Shown here one piece after another: positions 55,873 to 64,000 of a stretch of DNA of 64,000 bases. A program made the translations under genes and the position numbers. A model generated the notes under the pieces. The model searched no databases. It was not told the origin of the DNA and saw only the letters and a program-made list of their open reading frames with translations. Source of the DNA: Hordeum vulgare subsp. vulgare (Eukaryota > Streptophyta > Magnoliopsida > Poales > Poaceae); NCBI RefSeq assembly GCF_904849725.1, contig NC_058522.1:439485529-439549528 (forward strand), written 5' to 3'. Position 1 is the stretch's first letter; the number at the start of each line of letters is the position of its first letter.

Positions 55873-57484
55873 TGCTACTACAACAAAAGACCTTCCAATG
55901 GCGCCAGAAACGTGCTGACGGTACCAGGAATCCTTCTGCTACGGCTACGCCTTAAGGGACTTCCTAGGCAAATATGCAGAGAATTTCCCCCGTGGCCTTG
56001 GAGCCTTGCGTTGGTGTTCCCTCGAAGCGGAAAGGGTGATGTAGCGCAGTGGTGGTAAGTATTTCCCTCAGCTTGAGAACCAAGGTAACGATCTAGTGAA
56101 GGAGTATCTCAAGTGCCTGCACAAAAACAAAAAGCTTGCTCCCAACGCTATGAAGGGGTTGTCAATCCCTTATAAATTGTTTGCCAAGTGAGAACTGAAA
56201 GCAACAAAGTAACAAAGCAAAGTAAAAGCGAAAGTGGAAACGATAGGTGTGAATAGACCCAGGGGTCGTAGTGTTTACTAGTGGCTTCTCTCATGAAAGC
56301 AAGTAGACGGTGGGTGAACAAATTACTGTCGAGCAATTGATAGAACCGCGCAAAGTCGTCACGTCATCTATGGCAATGATTATATCTATAGGCATCACGT
56401 ACAAAACAAGTAGACCGATACTTTCTGCATCTACTACTATTACTCCACACGTGGACTGCTATCGGGCATCCATCTAGTGTATTAAGTCCAAAAGAACAGA
56501 GTAACACCTTAAGCAAGATGACATGATGTAGATGTACAATCTCATATCTACGACAAAGCCCACCTTGTTACCCTTGATGGAAACTACACGATGTGTGCCT
56601 TGCTACCCCTAGTGTCACTGGGAAAGGTCACCACATGGCAAGAACCCAAAATTAGGCAATTCTCCCATTGCAAGAATCATAGATCTAGTTGGCCAAACAA
56701 AACCCAAGACTCGAAGAGACTTAAAAGGATATCAAATCATGCATAAAAGAAATCAGCAAAGACTCAAATATATATCATAGATAATCTGATCACAAATCCA
56801 CAATTCATCGGATCTCCACAAACACACCACCAAAGAGGATTACATCGGATAGATCTCCATGAAGATCATGGAGAACTTTGTATTCAAGATCCAAGAGAGA
56901 GAAGAAGCCATCTAGCTACTAACTACGGACCCGTAGGTCTGAAGTGAACCACTCACATGTCATTGGAGGGGCGGTGATCTTGATGTAGAAGCCCTCCAAC
57001 TCCAAAGTCCCCTCCGGCAGGGCACTAGGAAGGGTCTCCAGATGAGATCTCGCGGAAACGGAAGCTTGCGGCGGCGGAAAAGTATTTTCGTGGATCCCTT
57101 GATTTTTTTCTGTATTTTAGGGAATATATAGGCGAAGGAGCTAGGTCAGGGGGCGCCAGGGAGGCCACAAGCCTGCTGGCCGCCGCCCCCCTGGTGGCGG
57201 ATAGGGGCTTGTGGGCCCCATGTAGCCCTCCTCGCTTGGCCCTCAAGCCACCTGATCTTCTTCCGTTCTGGAAAAATTTATTTCGGGGATTTTATTATGT
57301 TTGGACTCCGTTCCAAAATCAGATCTGAAAAGAGGCAAAAACACAGAAAAAACAGGATCTGGCACTTGGCACTAAATTAATAAGTTAGTCCCAAAAAAGA
57401 TATAAAAGGTACATAAAACATCCAAAGATGACAAGATAACAACATGAAACCATCAAAAATTATAGATACGTTTGAGATGTATCA
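55873..57484 (-). repeat. 5' LTR of the Athila-like element
   Basis: 1612 bp; partner of 38344-39853. On the minus strand it is followed by the TGGCGCC primer site at about 55862-55845. Confidence 0.9.
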
Positions 57485-58108
57485 GCTAGCCACATATCTC
57501 TCCGTGTTATAACTGTTGCATGATGAATATCATCCATACAAATCACCGACCCATTGTCTACGAGTTTGTCCCACTGCTACTATTACTTGTTTTGATCTGC
57601 TGCTGTTACTACTGTTGCTGCTGCTGTTACTTGGTTTGCTCTGCTGCTGTTGCTACTTGCTACTGTTGTCACTACTGCTGTTCCCTGCCACTACTGCTAC
57701 TCGTTACACTGCTGCTACCTGCTACAATACTTTTTCGCTCGACGTTGACGGGAAAATACTATTTCCATCTACGGGCAACTTCTGGCACCATTGATACAAC
57801 CATTAGGAATAGTCTGCCATCAACATATCGTTTCTAGCACCTTCGTTATCATACTACTTTGCTGCTGACACTCTGCTTGTAGATACTAATCTTTCAGGTG
57901 TGGTTGAATTTGACGCATTCAGCTGCTAATACTTGAGAATATACTTTCACTTCCCGTCGCGCGAACCAAAAAATTTGGGTTGAATACTCTACCCTCCAAA
58001 ACTGCCTCGATCCCACGCGCTGGTGGACTATTGCAAGACAATTTCTAATTGTTGAGCAATCGAGAACAACATTTTTCTAGCCATTGTGAGGGATCTGCTA
58101 ACAATGAT

Positions 58109-58204
58109 CAACTAGCAGATATCTTCACTAAGCCCTTGGATGAGAAAAGGTTTTGCAAGTTGAGGTGTGAGCTAAATATCTTAGAGTCTACAAATGTTTT
58201 GTGA
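58109..58204 (+). pseudogene. SIRE-type pol C-terminal end
   Basis: Continues copia pol after the nested insertion: QLADIFTKPLDEKRFCKLRC, then ELNILESTNVL and a TGA at 58202-58204. This is the standard end of copia pol. Confidence 0.88.
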
Positions 58205-58913
58205 AAACATGCAGACATCCCAACACTTATGCAAAATTGATGACTTAGATGTGCAACACACAAAGAATCGATTTTCTTCAACCAATGAAGAATATCACTC
58301 TTAGTGTGAGGAAATTAATGAAGAATTTGGTTCTCAGGGCCCTACGACAATTCTACGCTGCGTGTGAAATCATCATTCTTATACGGTGGATCACGCCACC
58401 ACTCAACTTTGAAAAGCTTCAAGCTATTTTTCTTCAAAGTTGAAATTCGTCAACCTGACGCTTTGTCACAAAATCCTCAAGTTTTTCAAAATCTTCAAAA
58501 CACTTGATGATTTTCATTTTCCTAGATATATAAAAAGACTGAGATTTCAAACTCCTCAACAACATTCACTTATAGTTATACCTTGAATTTGATATTTCAT
58601 CTAAGTGAATGTGATCGAACCCTACTTCCTCTATGCTATACTCAACCCAGTCTATTCAATTCTTCATATGCGTTCTACTTGAAACTTTGTTCAAAATCCT
58701 CACAATGTCCTTGTCAGCTGAGGATTTTGCAACGAAATCCTCAAATCTTCAAAAATGAATTTTATGACGTTACACAGTAACTGAACCCACTTCCCACGCT
58801 AGGATAAGCACGATCTCCACTTCTTCTATCGTGGGCTACACGTGTCGTGCGGAGATGAATAGGCAAGGTCAGTTTGGTCCTAAAGATTCACTCGGACAGT
58901 TTTCCACCTGAGC

Positions 58914-58921
58914 TATAAATA
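58914..58921 (+). promoter_or_regulatory. TATA box upstream of the env-like ORF
   Basis: TATAAATA lies in GAGCTATAAATAGG, followed by a CT-rich, then CCG-rich leader (58940-59120) of plant 5'-UTR style. It is about 550 bp upstream of the ATG at 59467. It may be an internal promoter; the evidence is sequence style only. Confidence 0.4.
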
Positions 58922-59466
58922 GGTCCTTACCCCCTCAGTTAAAACCCTTCGACCTCTCTTCATCTCTCCGCTCGAGCTCAAACCTAGCGCCACCGCTAGC
59001 AATCTCGTCGCCGGTGAGGAACAACTTCACTGCCTTGACCTCGTCGTTGCCGAACTCACGCCGGAAGCGGAATATCTTCCTCCGCCGCCGCCGTAGCTGT
59101 CTTTTGCCGCCAAGTTAGGGCCCAGCAGACCTGAACCGAAGATCTTCTCACTGTTACTGCTTCTGTTCTTCATGTTCGTCACTCAGGGTAATTAAAATCT
59201 TATTTTACTACCCCTGTTGATATACTATTTCAACTTTGATTCGAAAAATCTATTTTTCCTCAGTGTCTGTCAGCCTGGCACACTCAATTCCTCAAACACT
59301 TGATGAATTTCACTAAGAAACTAAAATTCTTCATGAGATTCCTCAATTGTGTAAATTCTCGAATCTGCACAACTCTGGAACCCAAAATCAGAATGCTTAG
59401 TCAAATTCCTCAACCCAGTGGTCAAATTCCTCAACTTCTAAAATTTCAATTTCTTCAAATCTGATA

Positions 59467-60683
59467 ATGCATATGAACTCTCCAAATTCCTCGCACCCAT
59501 GCTATGTTCACACCTACAAAATGTCAGCTGATGAATCACTAGGTTCTCATCAACTTAACTCATTTGCAGCGTTCCTCGAAGAAACTTTACCAGGGTCATC
59601 AGAATTTTCAAGAGTGCAAATTCCTGAGCAAAAGCATCACTTGAAGAAAATGGTTGATGACAGAAAGAAAAAAGGAGGAAAGAAACTTGAACAGAACACT
59701 ACATTTGATATTCCTGATGACATATACGCTGATTAATGCACGCCAGATGAGGAAATACATGGCAAAGAACCCATCTCGAAGCTTAAAATAAGGCTTCAGA
59801 AAATAGAACGCAGGTGGACTAAGGAGTGGAAGGAATATCGCTATGTCACTCCAAAGTATGCGAAGAAATTCACCCTCAAGCCACCTTGCAAGAGGCATCC
59901 TCTTGGTAATCAACAGGTTGCACATCCCTCAAGCGTTAAAACAGTTGAGGATTACCCCGAGGAGAAAGAAAAACACTTGTCTAAACTACAAAGGAAAGCA
60001 GAAGCTATAGTAAAGAAATTCAATGAGGAATCCGATGTTGCCACTGCAGCTACCCTTCTGCTGCTGAAGCTTCTGGTACAACTATTCCTCAAATGAAGAC
60101 TGTGCCAAAGAAACCAAAGGCCTCAATGCCTAAAGAGCAATTGCCTCAGAAGGCTGCACCAGCGCCAAAACCTTCAACAGCAACACAGGCCTCAAAGCCT
60201 GAACAAAAGCAGATAGTCAAGTATCAGCCTACTCATTCTAGCTCCTGTTTGCCATCTGCCACGAGCTGTGCGACAAAGTCTTCACCAACTCTTTTGAAGA
60301 CTAAAGTGACAGCTAGAAGGGGCATCAGGCCCTGCCCAAGCAAAGTCATCAACATCCCTTCTGCGTCAGAAGGGGGTGAGGAATTCGATGATGAAACTCT
60401 TTAAGCAATCATCAGAAACAAGTAGGAACGAGCTGCACAAGCCTCAGGCAGCTCTATTCCTCTTCCCATGGATCCCAAGGTTCTGCTGGACTTCATCAAT
60501 GTCTGGTATGAAAACCCAAACACCCCCATTGATGATTTGAAGCTTCCCCCTGGTCTCAGCCACATGGTTGCCACATTCATCAATGAGGCAAAATGGAAAG
60601 AGCAGCAAGCCAAGCAAGCAAAAGGCTACGAAACTGAAGAAGGAGAAATTCCTCACGCAGAATCTCCTCAATCTGACGCCTAA
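59467..60683 (+). pseudogene. Env-like third ORF of the SIRE-type element (broken)
   Basis: The frame from 59467 (MHMNSPNSSHPCYVHTYKMS) runs 89 residues to a TAA at 59734-59736. Similar Lys/Glu-rich coding continues (RRWTKEWKEYRYVTPKYAKK). The frame shifts to 60093-60404 (Lys/Pro/Ser-rich, TAA) and then 60468-60683 (MDPKVLLDFINVWYENPNTP, ending SPQSDA). SIRE-lineage elements carry a variable third ORF at this position. I see no signal peptide or membrane segment that would support a true envelope role. The element at 60699 is inserted just after its last visible codons. Confidence 0.6.
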
Positions 60684-60698
60684 AGCTCTTGTGTCGAC

Positions 60699-62413
60699 TG
60701 ATACGCCTCCATCGTATCTACTTTTCCAAACTCTTTTGCCCTTGTTTTGGACTCTAATTTGCATGATTTGATTGGAACTAACCTGGACTTACGCTGTTTT
60801 CAGCAGAATTGCCTTGGTGTTATTTTCGTGTAGAAATCAAAGTTCTCCAAACGTCCTGAAAATTTACGGGGAGCAGTTTTGGAAAATATCAAAAATATCT
60901 GCGCCAAGCTCCACCTCAGGGGGTGGGCCAGTGGGCCACAAGCCCCTGCTCCGCCACCACCCCCTGGTGGCGGTGGGCAGGCTTGTGGGGGCCCACACGG
61001 CTATGCCGCCCCCAACTGCAGCTCTATATGATCCCTTTCGTCCCAGAAAAAATAAAAAGAGAAGGTTTCCTCGCGTTTTCGATACGGAGGCGCCGCCACC
61101 ACCTGTTCTTCATCTGGAGGGCAGATCTGGAGTCCGTCTTAGGCTCCGGAGAGGGGAAATCATCGCCATCATTATCATCAACCTTCTTCCCTCTCCAATT
61201 CCATGAAGCTCTTCGTCGTTCGTGAGTAATCTATTCATAGGCTCGCTGGGCGGTGATGAGTAGGATGAGATCTATCATGTAATCGAGTTAGTTTTGATGG
61301 GGATTGATCCCTAGTATCCACTATGTTCTGAGATTGATGTTGCTACTACTTTGCCATGCTTAATGCTTGTCACTAGGGCCCGAGTGCCATGATTTTAGAT
61401 CTGAAATTATTATGTTGTCACCAATATATGTGTGTTTTAGATCCGATCTTGCAAGTTGTAGTTACCTACTATGTGTTATGATCCGACAACCCCGGAGTGA
61501 CAATAACCGGAACCACTCCCGGTGATGACCATAGTTTGAGGAGTTCGTGTGTTCACCAAGTGCTAATGCGTTGGTCCGGTTCTTTATTAAAAGGAGAACC
61601 TTAATATCTCGTAGTTTCCTTTTGGACCCCGCTGCCACGGGAGGGATGGACAATAGATGTCATGCAAGTTCTTTTCCCTAAGCACGTATGATGACACACA
61701 TAATGCATGCCTACATCACATTGACGAACGGGAGCTAGCCATATATCTCTCCGTGTTATAGGTGTTGCATGATGAATATCATCCAAACAAATCACCTACC
61801 CATTTCCTACGAGTTTGTCCTACTACTGCTACTACTGTTGCTACTGATGTTACTTGTCTTGCTCTACTGCTACTACTACTGTTGCTGCTGCTGTTACTTG
61901 TCTTGCTCTGCTGCTGCTACTACTATTGCTACTGCTGTTACTTGTCTTGCTCTGCTGCTACTGATGCTACTACTGTCGCTTGCTACTGGTGCTACTTTCT
62001 ATTGTTGTCACTACTGCTGTTCCTTGCCACTGCTATTTCTCGTTACACTGCTACTACCTGCTACACTGTTGATTCACTGACCGTTGACGGGAACTGACAA
62101 CTTCCGTCAATGCGGCAACGGAGGCGCCATTGATACAATCGTTAGGAATAGTCTGCCGTCAACAGATCGTTTCTGACACCGTTGTTATCATATTACTTTG
62201 TTGTTACTACTGTGCTTGCAGATACTAATCTTTCAGGTGTGGTTGACTCTGACAAATTCAGCTGCTAATACTTGAGAGTATACTCTCACCTCCTGATTGG
62301 CAAACCAACAAATTTGGGTCGAATACTCTACCCTCGAAAACTGCTGCGAACCCACGCGCTGGTGCGCCGTCAACAACATTTTCTAGTTTCATTACTGGGG
62401 AGTGCTATCAGCA
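60699..62413 (+). repeat. 5' LTR of the TGATACG-type element
   Basis: About 1.7 kb, aligned along its length with the solo LTR pieces at 37308-38343 and 57490-58103. A CTG/CTA-rich tract (61828-62070) is longer here than in the solo LTR, because GTTACTTGTCTTGCTCT is present three times. Confidence 0.88.
61828..62070. repeat. Trinucleotide-rich tract (CTG/CTA/GTT) in the LTR
   Basis: Imperfect pyrimidine-TG triplets with three ~55-60-bp sub-repeats each containing GTTACTTGTCTTGCTCT. The solo LTR has the shorter equivalent at 57585-57720. Confidence 0.8.
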
Positions 62414-62518
62414 TTCTTCTGGTGCCGTTGCAGGAGAAGGTTTGTTGTTATAAGCACTCGTCTAGCTAACGCCAGAGATTGCAGATCAGCATTTTTCTGG
62501 CGCCGTTGCCGGGGAGGT
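62414..62518 (+). other. Duplicated primer-binding site region
   Basis: Two similar blocks follow one another: ATCAGCA/TTCTTCTGGTGCCGTTGCAG (62407 onward) and ATCAGCA/TTTTTCTGGCGCCGTTGCCG (62485 onward). The second is the canonical Athila-type primer site TGGCGCCGTTGCCGGGG; the first is a diverged copy directly at the LTR end. Confidence 0.75.
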
Positions 62519-62565
62519 ATTGCTATATTCTCTGAGTCACTTGGGATTTATATCTGCTGATCACT

Positions 62566-64000
62566 ATGAAGAATCTGAAGGATCCGAAGACCAAAGTCTT
62601 GCCCTCAACTACGAGGGGAGGTAAGGAATTGTCATCTAGCTCTGCACTTGATTCACCTTCAGTTATGAGTAAGTTTGCAACATCAACTCCTGCTAGAAAT
62701 CTTGATATGTCGCATGTGCTTGATGATGCTTGTGATACTACTGCTAGAGATGCTATGCTTGATACTATGCCTGATGATGCTATGCTTGATACTATGCTTG
62801 ATGATACTATTCCTGATACTGCTAGAGATGCTATGCCTGATGATACTATGCCTGATACTGCTAGAGATGCTATGCTTGATACTGCTTTGCCTAATGATGC
62901 TAGAGATGCTATTTTGCCTGATGATGAAATGCTTGATACTGCTAGAGATGCCCATTTGCCTGATGTTCCATTAGGAGCGTTCCTTGATGCTCATATTTCT
63001 AGAGTTACTACCAATGCTCGTGATGCTTATGAATGTGCCGATACTATTGAGATAGAACCTACTTTTGCTCCTACTAGATCTAGCTCTCCTAGATATGAAT
63101 TGCATGTTATACCTGAGGATTACTTTATGGAGGGAGAGATAGCTGAGGATTTTCTTGCGTGTAAGGATGCCGATGACGCTGAGAAATTACTTCTCAAGTG
63201 GAAGGAAAAATCTTGGGAAGCTAGGATGAAAAATGACCCGAAGTTTGCCACTTCGCCTATCTTTGTCACCGATAAGGATTATGAATTCTGTGTCGACCCT
63301 GAGATAATCTCTCTAGTCGAATCTGGTCCTTTTCACGGTTATGAGTCTGAGACGGTCATAGCCCATCTTGCCAAACTATCCGAAATAGCCAACCTTTTCA
63401 CTAATGAGGAGAAGATCCGCCACTACTATATCCTTAAGTTGTTTCCTTTCTCTCTAAAGGATGATGCTAAAGCTTGGTTCACCTCTCTTGTTCCTGGATG
63501 TGTGCGTAGTCCGCAAGAGATGGTCTATTACTTCTGTGAGAAATATTTCCCTGCCCATAAGAAGCAAGCTGCTTTGCAGGAAATATACAACTTTGCTCAA
63601 CTCCAAGAAGAGAGTCTTCCACAAGCTTGGGGGAGGCTCCTCCAGCTACAGAATGCTTTGCCTGATCACCCTCTTAAGAAGAACGAGATACTTGATATCC
63701 TCTATAACGGACTTACCGATGCCTCTAGAGACCACCTAGATAGTTGTGTCGGTTGTGTTTTTAGGGAACGAACTGTAGAACAAGCCGAGACTCTACTGAA
63801 TAACCTCTTGATCAACGATAATGCTTGGACTATTCCCGAACCACCTCCTAAGCCAACTCCTAAGAAGAGCGGTATTCTATTCCTCAGTCCCGAAGATATG
63901 CAAGAAGCCAAGAAACCTATGCAAGAGAAAGGCATTAGATCTGAAGATGTCAAAAATCTAACACCTATCGAAGAGATCCACGGTCTCGATAACCCGATAC
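62566..64000 (+). CDS. Athila-lineage gag, open to the window end (partial)
   Basis: From the ATG at 62566 (MKNLKDPKTKVLPSTTRGGK) the frame is open without a stop to base 64000, at least 478 residues. Residues about 52-145 are an imperfect repeat of TARDAMLDTMPDD-type units, negatively charged. The gag core follows (HGYESETVIAHLAKLSEIAN, FSLKDDAKAWFTSLVPG, YYFCEKYFP, LPDHPLKKNEILDILYNGLT). Gag forms the particle that packages element RNA. This is the best preserved retroelement frame in the window, suggesting a comparatively young insertion. The protein continues beyond the window. Confidence 0.88.
   Translation, partial: MKNLKDPKTKVLPSTTRGGKELSSSSALDSPSVMSKFATSTPARNLDMSHVLDDACDTTARDAMLDTMPDDAMLDTMLDDTIPDTARDAMPDDTMPDTARDAMLDTALPNDARDAILPDDEMLDTARDAHLPDVPLGAFLDAHISRVTTNARDAYECADTIEIEPTFAPTRSSSPRYELHVIPEDYFMEGEIAEDFLACKDADDAEKLLLKWKEKSWEARMKNDPKFATSPIFVTDKDYEFCVDPEIISLVESGPFHGYESETVIAHLAKLSEIANLFTNEEKIRHYYILKLFPFSLKDDAKAWFTSLVPGCVRSPQEMVYYFCEKYFPAHKKQAALQEIYNFAQLQEESLPQAWGRLLQLQNALPDHPLKKNEILDILYNGLTDASRDHLDSCVGCVFRERTVEQAETLLNNLLINDNAWTIPEPPPKPTPKKSGILFLSPEDMQEAKKPMQEKGIRSEDVKNLTPIEEIHGLDNPI

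Larger units (their letters stand above)
38344..57484 (-). mobile_element. Athila-like Ty3/gypsy element, non-autonomous, minus strand
   Basis: The 3' LTR is 38344-39853 and the 5' LTR 55873-57484 (element orientation). Both begin TGATAC(G/A)TCTCAAACG-like and end GTAGCA on the minus strand. A perfect target duplication GCTAG lies at 38339-38343 and 57485-57489. The primer site on the minus strand at about 55845-55862 reads TGGCGCCGTTGCCGGGG, the Athila-type site. The polypurine tract AAGCTTGGGGATGCT precedes the 3' LTR. Inside are gag and protease pieces only; no RT, RNase H or integrase is seen between 39854 and 41900. Without the nested Tat element it is about 7.5 kb. Confidence 0.88.
37308..58103 (+). 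mobile_element. TGATACG-type gypsy solo LTR split by a nested element
   Basis: The LTR pieces 37308-38343 and 57490-58103 together give about 1.65 kb, matching the LTR at 60699-62413. The target duplication is ACGAT (37303-37307) and ATGAT (58104-58108), one mismatch. Removing the insertion restores copia pol from HVKTDD to QLADIFTKPL. There is no internal gypsy domain of its own, so it is a solo LTR. A CTG/CTA-rich tract is at about 57585-57720. Confidence 0.85.
24552..64000 (+). mobile_element. SIRE/Maximus-type Ty1/copia element, heavily nested, 3' end not seen
   Basis: The element starts with TGTAAGTGCATCTAGTG. Its 5' LTR ends at 31451 (CGCCTATTCACCCCCCC, then CTTTCA), followed by gag, protease, integrase, RT, RNase H and an env-like ORF. 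Without insertions the LTR is about 1.4 kb. It has received a short-LTR element, a Stowaway-like element, a TGATACG-type solo LTR with its nested contents, and a second TGATACG-type element at 60699. No sequence of this element is visible to the right of 60698, and its 3' LTR is not in the window, so the given end is the window edge rather than an element boundary. Gag, pol and env-like genes all carry stops or frameshifts. Confidence 0.8.
60699..64000 (+). mobile_element. TGATACG-type Athila-lineage gypsy element, 5' part
   Basis: LTR 60699-62413 (TGATACGCCTCCATCG to GCTATCAGCA), then primer site(s), a short leader and a gag ORF reaching the window edge. It sits in the SIRE env-like region; TCGAC (60694-60698) would be the left target site. 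The same LTR family forms the solo LTR at 37308-58103. Confidence 0.88.

Noticed and set aside
57516..57837. Leu/Cys-rich frames resembling membrane proteins (also 61762-62097)
   Set aside because: Translations of the CTG/CTA triplet tract of the LTR, open in two frames at once.

Overview
This window looks like nuclear intergenic DNA of a large-genome Triticeae grass (wheat, Aegilops or barley type). I infer this from complete solo LTRs of the BARE-1/WIS/Angela copia type, LTRs beginning TGATACGTCTCC, a SIRE/Maximus-type copia element, a Tat-lineage Ty3 element, Stowaway-like inverted repeats, and a chloroplast protein matching the small early light-inducible protein (ELIP) family known from barley. 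No bacterial-style operon, CRISPR array, rRNA gene or tRNA gene was found. All identities and difference counts are by eye.

Layout. 1-3.8 kb is unassigned repetitive DNA with a possible two-exon coding remnant. 3.8-7.6 kb holds two head-to-head solo LTRs, each with a perfect 5-bp target duplication. 7.7-9.8 kb has a Stowaway-like MITE and a four-unit ~128-bp tandem repeat. 9.8-23.7 kb is the only host-gene region. A LINE-derived element lies next to an ELIP gene, a broken gene and a copia element, and about 5.6 kb of this is duplicated in tandem (10303-15887 and 16595-22262). The copies are joined by a 707-bp piece of an unrelated copia element, with microhomology at both junctions.

24.5-64 kb is a nest of transposons. 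A SIRE-type copia element begins at 24552 and runs to at least 60.7 kb. Its 5' LTR holds a 2.5-kb short-LTR element and a 2.96-kb Stowaway-like element. Its pol gene is split by a TGATACG-type solo LTR (37308-58103). That LTR holds a minus-strand Athila-like element (38344-57484), whose gag is split by a plus-strand Tat element (43694-55359). A second TGATACG-type element interrupts the SIRE env-like ORF at 60699; its gag is open and runs off the window end.

Function. The two ELIP genes encode identical 172-residue thylakoid proteins and keep identical proximal promoters, so the duplication plausibly raises dosage of a light- or stress-induced photoprotective protein. The retroelement genes are mostly decayed. 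The main exceptions are the open gag at the right end and a spliced antisense gene in the Tat element, whose exon junctions remain in phase although one exon carries two stops. The least ordinary observations are the filler-bearing ELIP duplication with differences crowded around its junction, the antisense gene, and the hairpin repeat array between that gene and pol.
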